Below, one piece after another: positions 1 to 6,576 of a stretch of DNA of 11,543 bases. The DNA lies in the NCBI GenBank assembly GCA_002454505.1, contig DKJA01000123.1:1-11543 (forward strand), in the 5' to 3' direction. Each line of letters begins with the position of its first letter. Positions within the stretch are counted from its first letter, which is position 1. The notes beneath the pieces were generated by a model, which was not told where the DNA came from, searched no databases, and was given only the letters and a program-made list of their open reading frames with translations. Position numbers and translations under genes: made by a program. The DNA comes from Oxalobacteraceae bacterium UBA6704. Its GTDB lineage: Bacteria; Pseudomonadota; Gammaproteobacteria; Burkholderiales; Burkholderiaceae_D.

Positions 1-653
1 TGCTGCCGGCCGATGCCGCCGGCAGCGATGTGCAGGTGCCGCCGTTCCTGCTGCGCACCAGGCTCGTGACGAACGCCGAGTTCCGCGCCTTCGTCGCCGC
101 GTCGCCGGAATGGCAGCGCGGTGCCGCGCCGGCGCTGTTCGCCGGCGACCGTTACCTGGCCACGCTGGCCGACGCGGGGTCGGATGCACCGGTGACGCAT
201 GTCAGCTGGTATGCGGCGCAGGCGTTCTGCGGTGCCGAAGGTGCGCGGCTGCCCCGCTGGCACGAATGGGAGTTCGCCGCGGCCGCCGACGCCACACGGA
301 CCGACGCACGCGACGATCCCGCCTGGCTGGCCGGCATCCTGGCCTGGTATGCCACGCCGGCCAGCGTGCCGGGCCGCGTGGCACAGGGCACGCCGAACCT
401 GTACGGCATCCACGACCTGCACGGCCTCGCCTGGGAATGGGTCGAGGATTTCAACGGCCTGTTCGTCGATGCCGACGGCCGCGCGGGCGGTGCCCGCAAG
501 TCGCTCGAGTTCTGCGGCGCGGCGGCGGCATCGCTGTCGGACCGCCGCAATTATGCGGTGCTGATGCGGATCGCGCTGCTGGCCGCGCTGGAAGGCAAAC
601 AGGATGGCGGCCAGCTGGGCTTTCGCTGCGCCCGCGATGGAGGAACCAGATGA
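1..653 (+). CDS. nirV: NirV-like formylglycine-generating-enzyme-fold protein (5' partial)
   Basis: The reading frame is open to the left edge, so the N-terminus lies outside the window; the GTG at 30 is probably internal because the residues before it fit the family. The visible part is the C-terminal ~215 residues of an FGE/SUMF1-sulfatase domain. It shows the early VTNAEFRAFV segment, VTHVSWYAAQAFC, the ARLPRWHEWEFAA block, NLYGIHDLHGLAWEWVEDF and the terminal LGFRCA. True FGE uses a cysteine pair five residues apart near the C-terminal end. Here only the first remains (codon 513-515, in FCGAAAAS) and the second is absent, so formylglycine synthesis is unlikely. FGE-fold proteins without that function, encoded beside copper nitrite reductase, are called NirV; their role is unsettled. 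The ATGA overlap with a SCO copper chaperone supports this reading. The expected nirK would lie upstream of the window and is not seen. An ordinary SUMF1-family protein remains the alternative. Confidence 0.72.
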   Translation, partial: LPADAAGSDVQVPPFLLRTRLVTNAEFRAFVAASPEWQRGAAPALFAGDRYLATLADAGSDAPVTHVSWYAAQAFCGAEGARLPRWHEWEFAAAADATRTDARDDPAWLAGILAWYATPASVPGRVAQGTPNLYGIHDLHGLAWEWVEDFNGLFVDADGRAGGARKSLEFCGAAAASLSDRRNYAVLMRIALLAALEGKQDGGQLGFRCARDGGTR

Positions 654-1228
654 AACGCATTTATCGTACGACCCTGGCATGCGGGATGGCCGCCATGCTT
701 GTGCTGTCCGCCGGCGCAGCGCCGCTGCCGCCGGCGTCGCTGTACCGGCTCGACACGCCGATGACCGACAGCCGCGGCGACCGCTTCCAGCTGCGCGACC
801 TGGCCGGCAGCCCGGCGCTGGTGACGATGTTCTACGGCGACTGCAGCAGCTCCTGCCCGATCGTCATCGAGACGCTGCGGCGCACCGCGGCGGCACTCGG
901 CCCGCCCGGCCGGCGGCTGCGCATCGTCATGATCAGCCTCGACACGCTGCGCGACACGCCGGAGGTGCTGGCAGCGATGGCCCGCAAGCAGCAGCTCGAC
1001 CCGCCCCTGTTCCGGTTGGCCGTGCCGCGCAAGGATGCCGATACGCGCGTGCTGGCGGCTGGGCTGAACATCCGCTACCGGGAGCTGACCGGCGGCGAGA
1101 TCGGGCACACGGCGCGCATCACGCTGCTCGATGGGCAGGGGGCGGTCCGCGCGGTGACCACGCGGCTCGAGGCGGAGCCGGAGGCGGCGTTTGTCGCGAA
1201 GGTGAAGGAGGTACTGGCGGAGAGGTAG
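650..1228 (+). CDS. SCO1/SenC-family copper chaperone
   Basis: This 192-aa protein starts at the ATG whose last bases form the stop of the upstream gene (ATGA, 650-653), with GGAGGA at 639-644 as ribosome-binding site. An N-terminal hydrophobic segment (about residues 8-23, ending AGAAP) looks like a signal peptide or membrane anchor, placing the thioredoxin fold in the periplasm. The copper-binding set of the family is complete: CSSSC (Cys65, Cys69) and a distal histidine, His153, in the IGHTARITLLD block. SCO proteins deliver copper to, or reduce, CuA-type sites. Next to a NirV-like gene the likely client is copper nitrite reductase or a terminal oxidase; that part is inference. Close translational coupling suggests co-expression with the upstream gene. 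A GC-rich hairpin follows 10 bp after the stop. Confidence 0.9.
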   Translation: MKRIYRTTLACGMAAMLVLSAGAAPLPPASLYRLDTPMTDSRGDRFQLRDLAGSPALVTMFYGDCSSSCPIVIETLRRTAAALGPPGRRLRIVMISLDTLRDTPEVLAAMARKQQLDPPLFRLAVPRKDADTRVLAAGLNIRYRELTGGEIGHTARITLLDGQGAVRAVTTRLEAEPEAAFVAKVKEVLAER

Positions 1229-1237
1229 CGCAACACC

Positions 1238-1262
1238 GGGGGCCAGGCAACCACCTGACCCC
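1238..1262. repeat. Imperfect GC-rich palindrome after the SCO gene
   Basis: GGGGCCAGG (1239-1247) pairs with CCTGACCCC (1254-1262) at 8 of 9 positions across a 6-nt loop. The arms resemble those of the perfect inverted repeat at 11291-11345 (CCGGGGTCAGG / CCTGACCCCGG), so this may be a decayed member of the same repeat family. Its place just after a stop codon suits a transcription terminator, but there is no T tract directly after it. Confidence 0.5.
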
Positions 1263-1272
1263 GCCCCCAAAT

Positions 1273-1286
1273 TTAATCTGGATCAT
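1273..1286 (+). promoter_or_regulatory. Candidate FNR/Anr box upstream of nrdD
   Basis: TTAAT-CTGG-ATCAT matches the FNR consensus TTGAT-N4-ATCAA at 8 of 10 specific positions. It lies in the only gap upstream of nrdD, 84 bp before the GTG. A weak hexamer TTTGTT (1310-1315) sits 33 bp from the box centre, the same spacing seen at the perfect box at 8625-8638. TAAGCT (1338-1343) is an alternative -10 that would put the box near -70. Control by an FNR-type regulator is expected for an anaerobic enzyme, but this site is degenerate. Confidence 0.4.
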
Positions 1287-1370
1287 CCAAATTCCACGCC
1301 AACCCCGCCTTTGTTTGGCGCCGCAGCCCGCCGTCGCTAAGCTGCAACGACCGACCACCCAGGAGGGAAT

Positions 1371-3404
1371 GTGACTGAACCGACCAATCTGAAGGACGCC
1401 GCGCTGCAGCTGGCCTGCATCGTCAAGCGCGACGGCAGCGTGCAGGCGTTCGACGCCGTCAAGATCCTGTCCGCGCTGCGCCGCGCCGGCGAGGCATCCG
1501 GCGAATATGCCGCCGAAGCCGCCGAGCGGCTGGCCTACAACACCGTGCGCCGGCTGCATGCCGCGCGTGAAACGCCGCTGTGCGTGGAGGAAGTGCAGGA
1601 TCATGTGGAGAGCGTGCTGTACGACGCCGGCTACCGCAAGACGCTGCGCCGCTATGTCGTCTACCGCGAACAGCATCGCAGCCTGCGGCAGGACCGCAAG
1701 TCGCTGGTGGACGTCGAATCGTCGATCAACGAATACCTGCAGCGGCAGGACTGGCGCGTCAACGCCAACGCCAACCAGGGCTATTCGCTGGGCGGCCTGA
1801 TCCTCAACGTGTCCGGCAAGATGGTAGCCAACTACTGGCTGAACCATGTGTATCCACCGGAAGTGGGCCAGGCGCACCGCGATGGCGACATCCACATCCA
1901 CGATCTCGACATGCTGGCCGGTTACTGCGCCGGCTGGTCGCTGCGTACGCTGCTTAACGAAGGTCTGAACGGCGTGCCGGGTAAGGTGGAATCGAGCCCG
2001 CCGAAGCATCTATCCAGCGCCGTCGGCCAGATCGTCAACTTCCTCGGCACGCTGCAGAACGAATGGGCCGGCGCGCAGGCGTTCAGCTCCTTCGACACCT
2101 ATCTCGCGCCTTACGTGCGCAAGGACGGGCTGACCTACGAAGAAGTGAAACAGTCGATCCAGGAGTTGATCTACAACCTGAACGTGCCGTCCCGCTGGGG
2201 CACCCAGACGCCGTTCACCAACCTGACGTTCGACTGGATCTGCCCGGAAGACCTGCGCGAGCAGATTCCCGTCATCGCCGGTGTCGAGCAGCCGTTCGCG
2301 TATGGCGAGCTGCAGGCCGAGATGGACATGCTGAACCGCGCCTACATCGAGGTGATGACGACGGGCGATGCGAAGGGCCGCGCATTCACGTTCCCCATCC
2401 CGACGTACAACATCACCCGCGACTTCGACTGGGACAGCGAAAACGCCGACCTGCTGTTCGCGATGACGGCCCGCTACGGCCTGCCCTACTTCCAGAATTT
2501 CATCAACTCGGAACTGCAGCCGAACATGATCCGCTCGATGTGCTGCCGGCTGCAGCTGGACCTGCGCGAGCTGCTCAAGCGGGGCAATGGCCTGTTCGGT
2601 TCCGCCGAGCAGACCGGCTCGCTGGGCGTCGTGACGATCAACTGCGCCCGCCTCGGCTACCTTTACCCGGACGACGAACCGGCGCTGCTGGCCGCGCTGG
2701 ACCGCCTGCTGGAACTGGGCCGCCGCAGCCTGGAGATCAAGCGCAAGGTGATCCAGCGGCTGATGGACAACGGCCTGTTCCCGTACACCAAGCGCTATCT
2801 CGGCACGCTGCGCAACCACTTCTCGACGCTGGGCGTGAACGGCATCAACGAGATGATCCGCAATTTCAGCGGCGACGAGTACGACCTCACCAGCGAGCAG
2901 GGCCACGCGCTGGCCGTGCGGCTGCTGGACCACGTGCGCGCCCGCATGGTGCGCTACCAGGAAGAGACGGGCCATATGTACAACCTGGAAGCCACGCCGG
3001 CGGAAGGCACCACGTACCGCTTCGCCAAGGAAGACCGCAAGCGCTATCCCGGCATCCTGCAGGCCGGCACGCCGGACATGCCCTACTACACCAACTCGTC
3101 GCAGCTGCCGGTCGGCTTCACGGAAGATCCGTTCGAAGCGTTGGAGCGGCAGGACACGCTGCAGCGCAAGTACACCGGCGGCACCGTGCTGCATTTATAT
3201 ATGACGGAAGCGGTATCCAGCGCCGATGCCTGCCGCACGCTGGTGCAGCGCGCGCTGTCGCGCTTTGCGCTGCCGTACATCACCGTGACGCCGACGTTTT
3301 CGATCTGCCCGAAACACGGCTACCTGTCCGGCAGCCACCCGTTCTGCCCGAAATGCGACGCCGACCTGCTGCAGAAGCGGCAGCGTATCGCGCTGTCGTC
3401 GTAA
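1371..3404 (+). CDS. nrdD: Anaerobic (class III) ribonucleoside-triphosphate reductase, large chain without glycyl radical domain
   Basis: This 677-aa protein reduces NTPs to dNTPs without oxygen. The GTG start at 1371 follows AGGAGGG (1361-1367). Residues ~14-105 form an ATP-cone allosteric domain (VKRDGSVQAFD; YRKTLRRYVVYREQ). The catalytic barrel follows, with DGDIHIHDLD (171-180), NVPSRWGTQTPFTNLTFDW, FPIPTYNITRDFDW and the finger-loop cysteine Cys425 in TINCARLGYL. The C-terminal metal site is CPKH...CPKC (Cys646, His649, Cys659, Cys662), where four cysteines would be usual. The chain then ends in LLQKRQRIALSS. The expected C-terminal radical motif (RxxGY) is absent; it is encoded by a separate 61-aa cistron 35 bp downstream. 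Together the two (677 + 61 = 738) approximate a full NrdD. I cannot tell whether formate or a redoxin is the reductant. Confidence 0.93.
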   Translation: MTEPTNLKDAALQLACIVKRDGSVQAFDAVKILSALRRAGEASGEYAAEAAERLAYNTVRRLHAARETPLCVEEVQDHVESVLYDAGYRKTLRRYVVYREQHRSLRQDRKSLVDVESSINEYLQRQDWRVNANANQGYSLGGLILNVSGKMVANYWLNHVYPPEVGQAHRDGDIHIHDLDMLAGYCAGWSLRTLLNEGLNGVPGKVESSPPKHLSSAVGQIVNFLGTLQNEWAGAQAFSSFDTYLAPYVRKDGLTYEEVKQSIQELIYNLNVPSRWGTQTPFTNLTFDWICPEDLREQIPVIAGVEQPFAYGELQAEMDMLNRAYIEVMTTGDAKGRAFTFPIPTYNITRDFDWDSENADLLFAMTARYGLPYFQNFINSELQPNMIRSMCCRLQLDLRELLKRGNGLFGSAEQTGSLGVVTINCARLGYLYPDDEPALLAALDRLLELGRRSLEIKRKVIQRLMDNGLFPYTKRYLGTLRNHFSTLGVNGINEMIRNFSGDEYDLTSEQGHALAVRLLDHVRARMVRYQEETGHMYNLEATPAEGTTYRFAKEDRKRYPGILQAGTPDMPYYTNSSQLPVGFTEDPFEALERQDTLQRKYTGGTVLHLYMTEAVSSADACRTLVQRALSRFALPYITVTPTFSICPKHGYLSGSHPFCPKCDADLLQKRQRIALSS

Positions 3405-3439
3405 CCGCCAGTAACCGCCTACCACTGAAAGGAAATGCC

Positions 3440-3625
3440 ATGATCATGACCGAACCGACCGCCGTCGACACCATGCTGCAGCCGAACGATCCCGAGCGCC
3501 AGCCTTGCGAAATCTGGACGCGCGTGATGGGTTACCACCGTCCCGTGTCGTCGTTCAATACCGGCAAGCAGGGCGAGTTCCACGAACGCCGCTACTTCGT
3601 CGAAACGCCAGCGGCGCAGCCTTGA
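3440..3625 (+). CDS. Stand-alone glycyl radical domain of NrdD (61 aa)
   Basis: This tiny cistron encodes the part missing from the preceding NrdD. Residues 23-53 read CEIWTRVMGYHRPVSSFN and continue through TGKQGEFHERRYF. This is the NrdD C-terminal radical loop, with Gly31 in RVMGY as the predicted radical glycine. The first ~20 residues (MIMTEPTAVDTMLQPNDPER) look like a flexible lead-in. It has its own AGGA ribosome-binding site (3430-3433) and ATG, and it lies in the -1 frame relative to NrdD, 35 bp after its stop. Its stop overlaps the TTG start of the activase (TTGA), which suggests translational coupling. The predicted role is to dock on NrdD, be charged by NrdG, and pass the radical to Cys425. 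A split by sequencing error or old frameshift is possible, but the good start signals argue for a real separate subunit. Cys23 could complete the NrdD zinc site (inference). Confidence 0.85.
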   Translation: MIMTEPTAVDTMLQPNDPERQPCEIWTRVMGYHRPVSSFNTGKQGEFHERRYFVETPAAQP

Positions 3626-4329
3626 CGGCGCACCGTCCCCTGAACGTGGGCGGCTTCACGCCGTTCACGGCCACCGATTATCCCGGCCAGCTGGCCGCCG
3701 TCGTCTTCGTGCAGGGCTGCGCGTGGCGCTGCGGCTACTGCCACAATCCCCACCTGCAGCAACGCCCCGTCAGCAGTCCGCTCGACTGGGCCGACATCGC
3801 CGCCACGCTGCAACGGCGCCGCGGCCTGCTGGACGCCGTCGTGTTCAGCGGCGGCGAACCCACCACGGATCCCGCGCTGGCCGATGCGATGGCGCAGGTG
3901 CGCGGCCAGGGTTTCCGCGTCGGCCTGCATACCGCCTGCATCTACCCCGACCGCTTGCGCGCCGTGCTGCCGCTGGCGGACTGGGTGGGCTTCGACGTCA
4001 AGGCGCCGTTCGACGACTACGAGGGCGTGACGCGCGTGCCGGGAAGCGGCGCGTCGGCACGCGAGTGCGTGCGCGAGATCCTCGCCAGCGGCGTTGCGTA
4101 CGAATGCCGTACCACAGTGCATCCATCGCTGCTGTCGCAGGAGGCGCTGCTGCGGATGGGCAACGAGCTGGTGGCGCTGGGCGTCAGGCGGTGGGTACTC
4201 CAGCAGTTCCGCCCCCAAGGCTGCGGCGATGCCCGGTTGCGACTCGCCACCGGCTTGCCATATCCGCCCGAAGACGTGCTAGCCGCGCTGCGCGAACGCT
4301 TCGAGGACGTGCCGCTGCGGCGCGCCTGA
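3622..4329 (+). CDS. nrdG: Anaerobic ribonucleotide reductase activating protein (radical SAM)
   Basis: This radical-SAM enzyme cleaves S-adenosylmethionine to form the glycyl radical on its partner. With the TTG start at 3622 the protein is 235 aa and begins MTAHRPLNVGGFTPFTATDYPG. That opening (short lead, VGG.TPFT..DYPG) is typical of the family. The TTG overlaps the TGA of the glycyl-domain cistron, and no strong ribosome-binding site precedes it, which fits coupled translation. GTG at 3646 is the fallback start. The cluster motif is CAWRCGYC (Cys33, Cys37, Cys40), followed by the SAM-contacting GGEP at 77-80. The family is the NrdG form that resembles pyruvate-formate-lyase activase. No PFL gene is present and the partner is clearly the adjacent split NrdD. 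The gene ends 9 bp before a hairpin with a T-rich 3' arm. Confidence 0.9.
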   Translation: MTAHRPLNVGGFTPFTATDYPGQLAAVVFVQGCAWRCGYCHNPHLQQRPVSSPLDWADIAATLQRRRGLLDAVVFSGGEPTTDPALADAMAQVRGQGFRVGLHTACIYPDRLRAVLPLADWVGFDVKAPFDDYEGVTRVPGSGASARECVREILASGVAYECRTTVHPSLLSQEALLRMGNELVALGVRRWVLQQFRPQGCGDARLRLATGLPYPPEDVLAALRERFEDVPLRRA

Positions 4330-4338
4330 TAGTTGCTC

Positions 4339-4365
4339 GAAAAATGGGGTCCGTCCCCATTTTTC
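4339..4365 (+). terminator. Hairpin terminator after nrdG
   Basis: GAAAAATGGGG (4339-4349) and CCCCATTTTTC (4355-4365) are perfect 11-bp inverted arms around the loop TCCGT. The GC core followed by five Ts in the descending arm has the shape of an intrinsic terminator and could work on both strands. It stands between the convergent ends of nrdG and ipdC. It also belongs to the compound repeat that continues to 4418. Confidence 0.65.
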
Positions 4366-4367
4366 AA

Positions 4368-4418
4368 GAAACATTGCCGAGAAAATGGGGACGGACCCCA
4401 TTTTCCGGGCAATGTTTC
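4368..4418. repeat. Nested palindromic repeat between convergent genes
   Basis: Outer arms GAAACATTGCC (4368-4378) and GGCAATGTTTC (4408-4418) are perfect reverse complements. They enclose an inner hairpin, GAAAATGGGG (4381-4390), loop ACGGA, CCCCATTTTC (4396-4405). The inner hairpin is the reverse complement of the core of the hairpin at 4339-4365, so two copies of one palindrome stand 15 bp apart. The 51-bp nested stem could end transcription of ipdC coming from the right. The look is that of a REP/BIME-like intergenic element. No transposase is nearby. Confidence 0.7.
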
Positions 4419-4438
4419 AGTCCCTTCACTTCAAGCCC

Positions 4439-6076
4439 TCAGCAACTCGCCCTGGCCCTGCGCCGTGCATCCATGGCGAAGCGGGCCAGCGTATCGGACT
4501 GCGCGCCCACCGGCAGCATCACCTCGATCAGCTGGAAGCGGCCGCGCGTGGCGCTGGCGCGTTCCAGCGCGTCGGCCAGTTCGGCGCGGGTGCGCACGCG
4601 CATGCCGTCGCCGCCCAGCCCGGGTGCCATGGCGGCCAGGTGCCAGTCGCCCAGTTCGTTGAAGCAGGCGTCCGGCTCGAAGCTGCGCAGCATGCCCCAG
4701 CCGGCGTTGTTGAACACGATGACGATCGGGTCCCAGCCGCGCCGCTTGCAGTGGCCCAGCTCCCAGCCCGTCATCTGGAACGCGCCGTCGCCGACGAGGA
4801 TGATCGGCCGCTCGCCGGTGCGCGCCTGCAGGCCCAGGCCCGCCGGCACGCCGTAGCCCATCGTCGCGTAGTAGCCGGGCGCCAGCAGGTCGGCATCGTC
4901 GATGTCCAGCGCGGTGAAGAAGCAGTCGCCCATGTCGGAGACGATCGGCATCCGGCCCGCGCGGGCCAGCAGGTCGTTGATGCCGCGCGCGATGTCGAGG
5001 GGCCAGATCGGTGCGCCATCGGCATGCAGGTCGCGCGGAACAAAGCGCGGCATGTCGACCGGGATCCGCTCCGGCGCCGGCACCGCCGCCAGCAGGCCGG
5101 CAACCAGCGCCCCCAGCGGCACGTCAGTGTGGACCCGGTCGCCGATCAGCACTTCGCCGTCGCACGCTACCACCGTGTGCGCGGGGTCGATGCGGCCGTC
5201 GGCGATGGCGAAGTTGGTGTCGGTGCGCAGCACGCCCAGCATCAGCAGCAGGTCCGATTCCTCGACCACGTCGCTGACCACCGGATCGCCCGCCATGCCG
5301 AAGTAAGTGCCGAGCACCGGCACGTCGCGCCCGGCCAGCAGGCCGCGGCCCACCACCGGCGTGACGACGGGAATGCCCAGGTGCCGCGCCAGCTTCGCGA
5401 CCTCGTCCTCGATACCATAGCGGCGGATCTCGATGCCCACCATCAGCACGGGACGCTGCGCCTGCGCCAGCCGCACGGCCAGTTCGATGACGGCCAGGCC
5501 CACCGTTTCGGGGTCAGGCTGCGGCGCGGGCAACTGCGGCACGTCGCCGCAACGCACGCCGGCCATGTCGCGCGGCAGCTCGATATAGACAGGGCGCGAC
5601 TCCTGCACGCAGCGCTGCAGCACCCGGGCGATCTGCGCGGGTGCCTGTGCCGCATCCGTCAGCACCGCCTGCGCGCAGGTGATCTCGCGGAACACGGCCA
5701 GCTGCGTATCGAGCGTGCGCACCTGATGATGCAGCAGCAGGCCGCCTTCCCGTTCGCGCGCGCCCGGTGCGCCGGAGATGATCACCAGCGGCACCTTCTC
5801 GGCATAGGCCGCCGCGGTGGCGTTGACGAGATTGAGCGCCCCGGCGCCATACGTGACGACGGCCACGCCGATGCCGCCGCCGTAGCGCGCGGCCGCATCG
5901 GCGGCAAAGGCGATTGCCGGTTCGTGGCTCAGCGTGTACAGCGGCAGGATGCCGGACTGCTCGGCCGCGACGAAGAACGGCAGGATGAAGTCGCCCGGCA
6001 GGCCGAACAGCTCGCGGGCGCCGTGTGCGCGCAGCGCGGTCAGCAGCGCGCTCGCCAGCGTCGTGGAGGACGTCAT
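4439..6076 (-). CDS. ipdC: Indolepyruvate/phenylpyruvate decarboxylase (ThDP enzyme)
   Basis: This 545-aa ThDP-dependent decarboxylase is predicted to convert indole-3-pyruvate or phenylpyruvate to the aldehyde plus CO2. The N-terminal Pyr domain has GLPGDFILPFF and the cofactor-activating glutamate Glu52 in LSHEPAIAFAADAAARY. The LLLHHQ motif (His116-His117) is the usual decarboxylase HH pair. The C-terminal PP domain has the ThDP motif GDG (429-431) through NN (456-457). From memory the sequence follows the Azospirillum IpdC/phenylpyruvate decarboxylase type closely (LLLHHQ.RTLDTQ, GDGAFQMTGWELG) rather than acetolactate synthase. Substrate choice among aryl 2-keto acids cannot be read from sequence. 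It is the last gene of the ubiU-ubiV-ubiT operon and its ATG overlaps the ubiT stop (ATGA, minus strand of 6073-6076), so its expression should follow that operon. Possible roles are auxin/phenylacetate formation or disposal of aromatic keto acids under anoxia. Confidence 0.85.
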   Translation of the reverse strand: MTSSTTLASALLTALRAHGARELFGLPGDFILPFFVAAEQSGILPLYTLSHEPAIAFAADAAARYGGGIGVAVVTYGAGALNLVNATAAAYAEKVPLVIISGAPGAREREGGLLLHHQVRTLDTQLAVFREITCAQAVLTDAAQAPAQIARVLQRCVQESRPVYIELPRDMAGVRCGDVPQLPAPQPDPETVGLAVIELAVRLAQAQRPVLMVGIEIRRYGIEDEVAKLARHLGIPVVTPVVGRGLLAGRDVPVLGTYFGMAGDPVVSDVVEESDLLLMLGVLRTDTNFAIADGRIDPAHTVVACDGEVLIGDRVHTDVPLGALVAGLLAAVPAPERIPVDMPRFVPRDLHADGAPIWPLDIARGINDLLARAGRMPIVSDMGDCFFTALDIDDADLLAPGYYATMGYGVPAGLGLQARTGERPIILVGDGAFQMTGWELGHCKRRGWDPIVIVFNNAGWGMLRSFEPDACFNELGDWHLAAMAPGLGGDGMRVRTRAELADALERASATRGRFQLIEVMLPVGAQSDTLARFAMDARRRARASC

Positions 6077-6576
6077 CGGAACGGCCCGCGGCCGGCCTGC
6101 TCGCGCAGCCAGCGCAGCACCGCGGCGGGATGGGGATCGGGCAGCGTGATCTCCAGCGCATCGAGCGTGTTCTTCACCAGCAGGGCCAGCTCGGTATCGC
6201 CCTCCATCGTCAGCCGGCGGCCGAAGAACAGCGTGTCCGGATCCGTTTCGCGGCGCATCATGGCCACCATGTCGGCAGCACCCGCGGCGATTTCCAGGTC
6301 GGGCGTACCGGCGCGGGGACGTGGGGCGAAGCGCGTGCCCAGCCACGCCACGTCGAACGCCACGCCGGCGTCGCGCACGCGGATGCGCAAATGACGGTTC
6401 AGCAGTGTGGCCTTGACGTCTTCAGGCAGGTGCGGCCGCAATGCCACGTTCAGGCCGGCCGCGAACAGGACGGAACCGGGAAACGCCGGCAAGCGCCCGA
6501 ACAGCGCACCGACGACCGGCGGCAGTTCCTGAACCGCCTGTGTCGGCCCTGCACCGGGCAGGCGCGGCCCGTTCAT
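6073..6576 (-). CDS. ubiT: UbiT, SCP2-domain lipid-binding protein for anaerobic ubiquinone synthesis
   Basis: This 167-aa protein has a single SCP2 sterol-carrier domain (about residues 35-142). It includes the family signature around DPDTLFFGRRLTMEGDTELA (113-132), followed by LLVKNTLDALE. UbiT is the lipid-binding accessory factor of the oxygen-independent ubiquinone pathway, working with the UbiU-UbiV hydroxylase; its length matches the E. coli protein (about 174 aa). The start ATG (complement of 6574-6576) overlaps the ubiV stop as ATGA, and its own stop overlaps the ipdC start in the same way. The three genes are therefore translationally coupled. Gene order U-V-T on one strand from an FNR-type promoter makes the assignment firm. 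No cysteine or cofactor motif is seen, as expected for a lipid carrier. Confidence 0.9.
   Translation of the reverse strand: MNGPRLPGAGPTQAVQELPPVVGALFGRLPAFPGSVLFAAGLNVALRPHLPEDVKATLLNRHLRIRVRDAGVAFDVAWLGTRFAPRPRAGTPDLEIAAGAADMVAMMRRETDPDTLFFGRRLTMEGDTELALLVKNTLDALEITLPDPHPAAVLRWLREQAGRGPFR

Noticed and set aside
1229..1370. NrdR boxes upstream of nrdD.
   Set aside because: No pair of sites like ACACTATATATAGTGT is visible in this gap.
3310..3335. HGYLSG near the end of NrdD as a possible glycyl radical motif.
   Set aside because: It lies inside the CPKH...CPKC metal site and lacks the RxxGY context; the true-looking motif is RVMGY in the next cistron.
4385..6394. Long plus-strand open frame of 669 codons opposite ipdC and ubiT.
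   Set aside because: Its translation is rich in His, Gln, Arg and Ala with no domain, which is typical of the antisense frame of a high-GC gene. The minus strand has the ThDP enzyme and UbiT with clear motifs.
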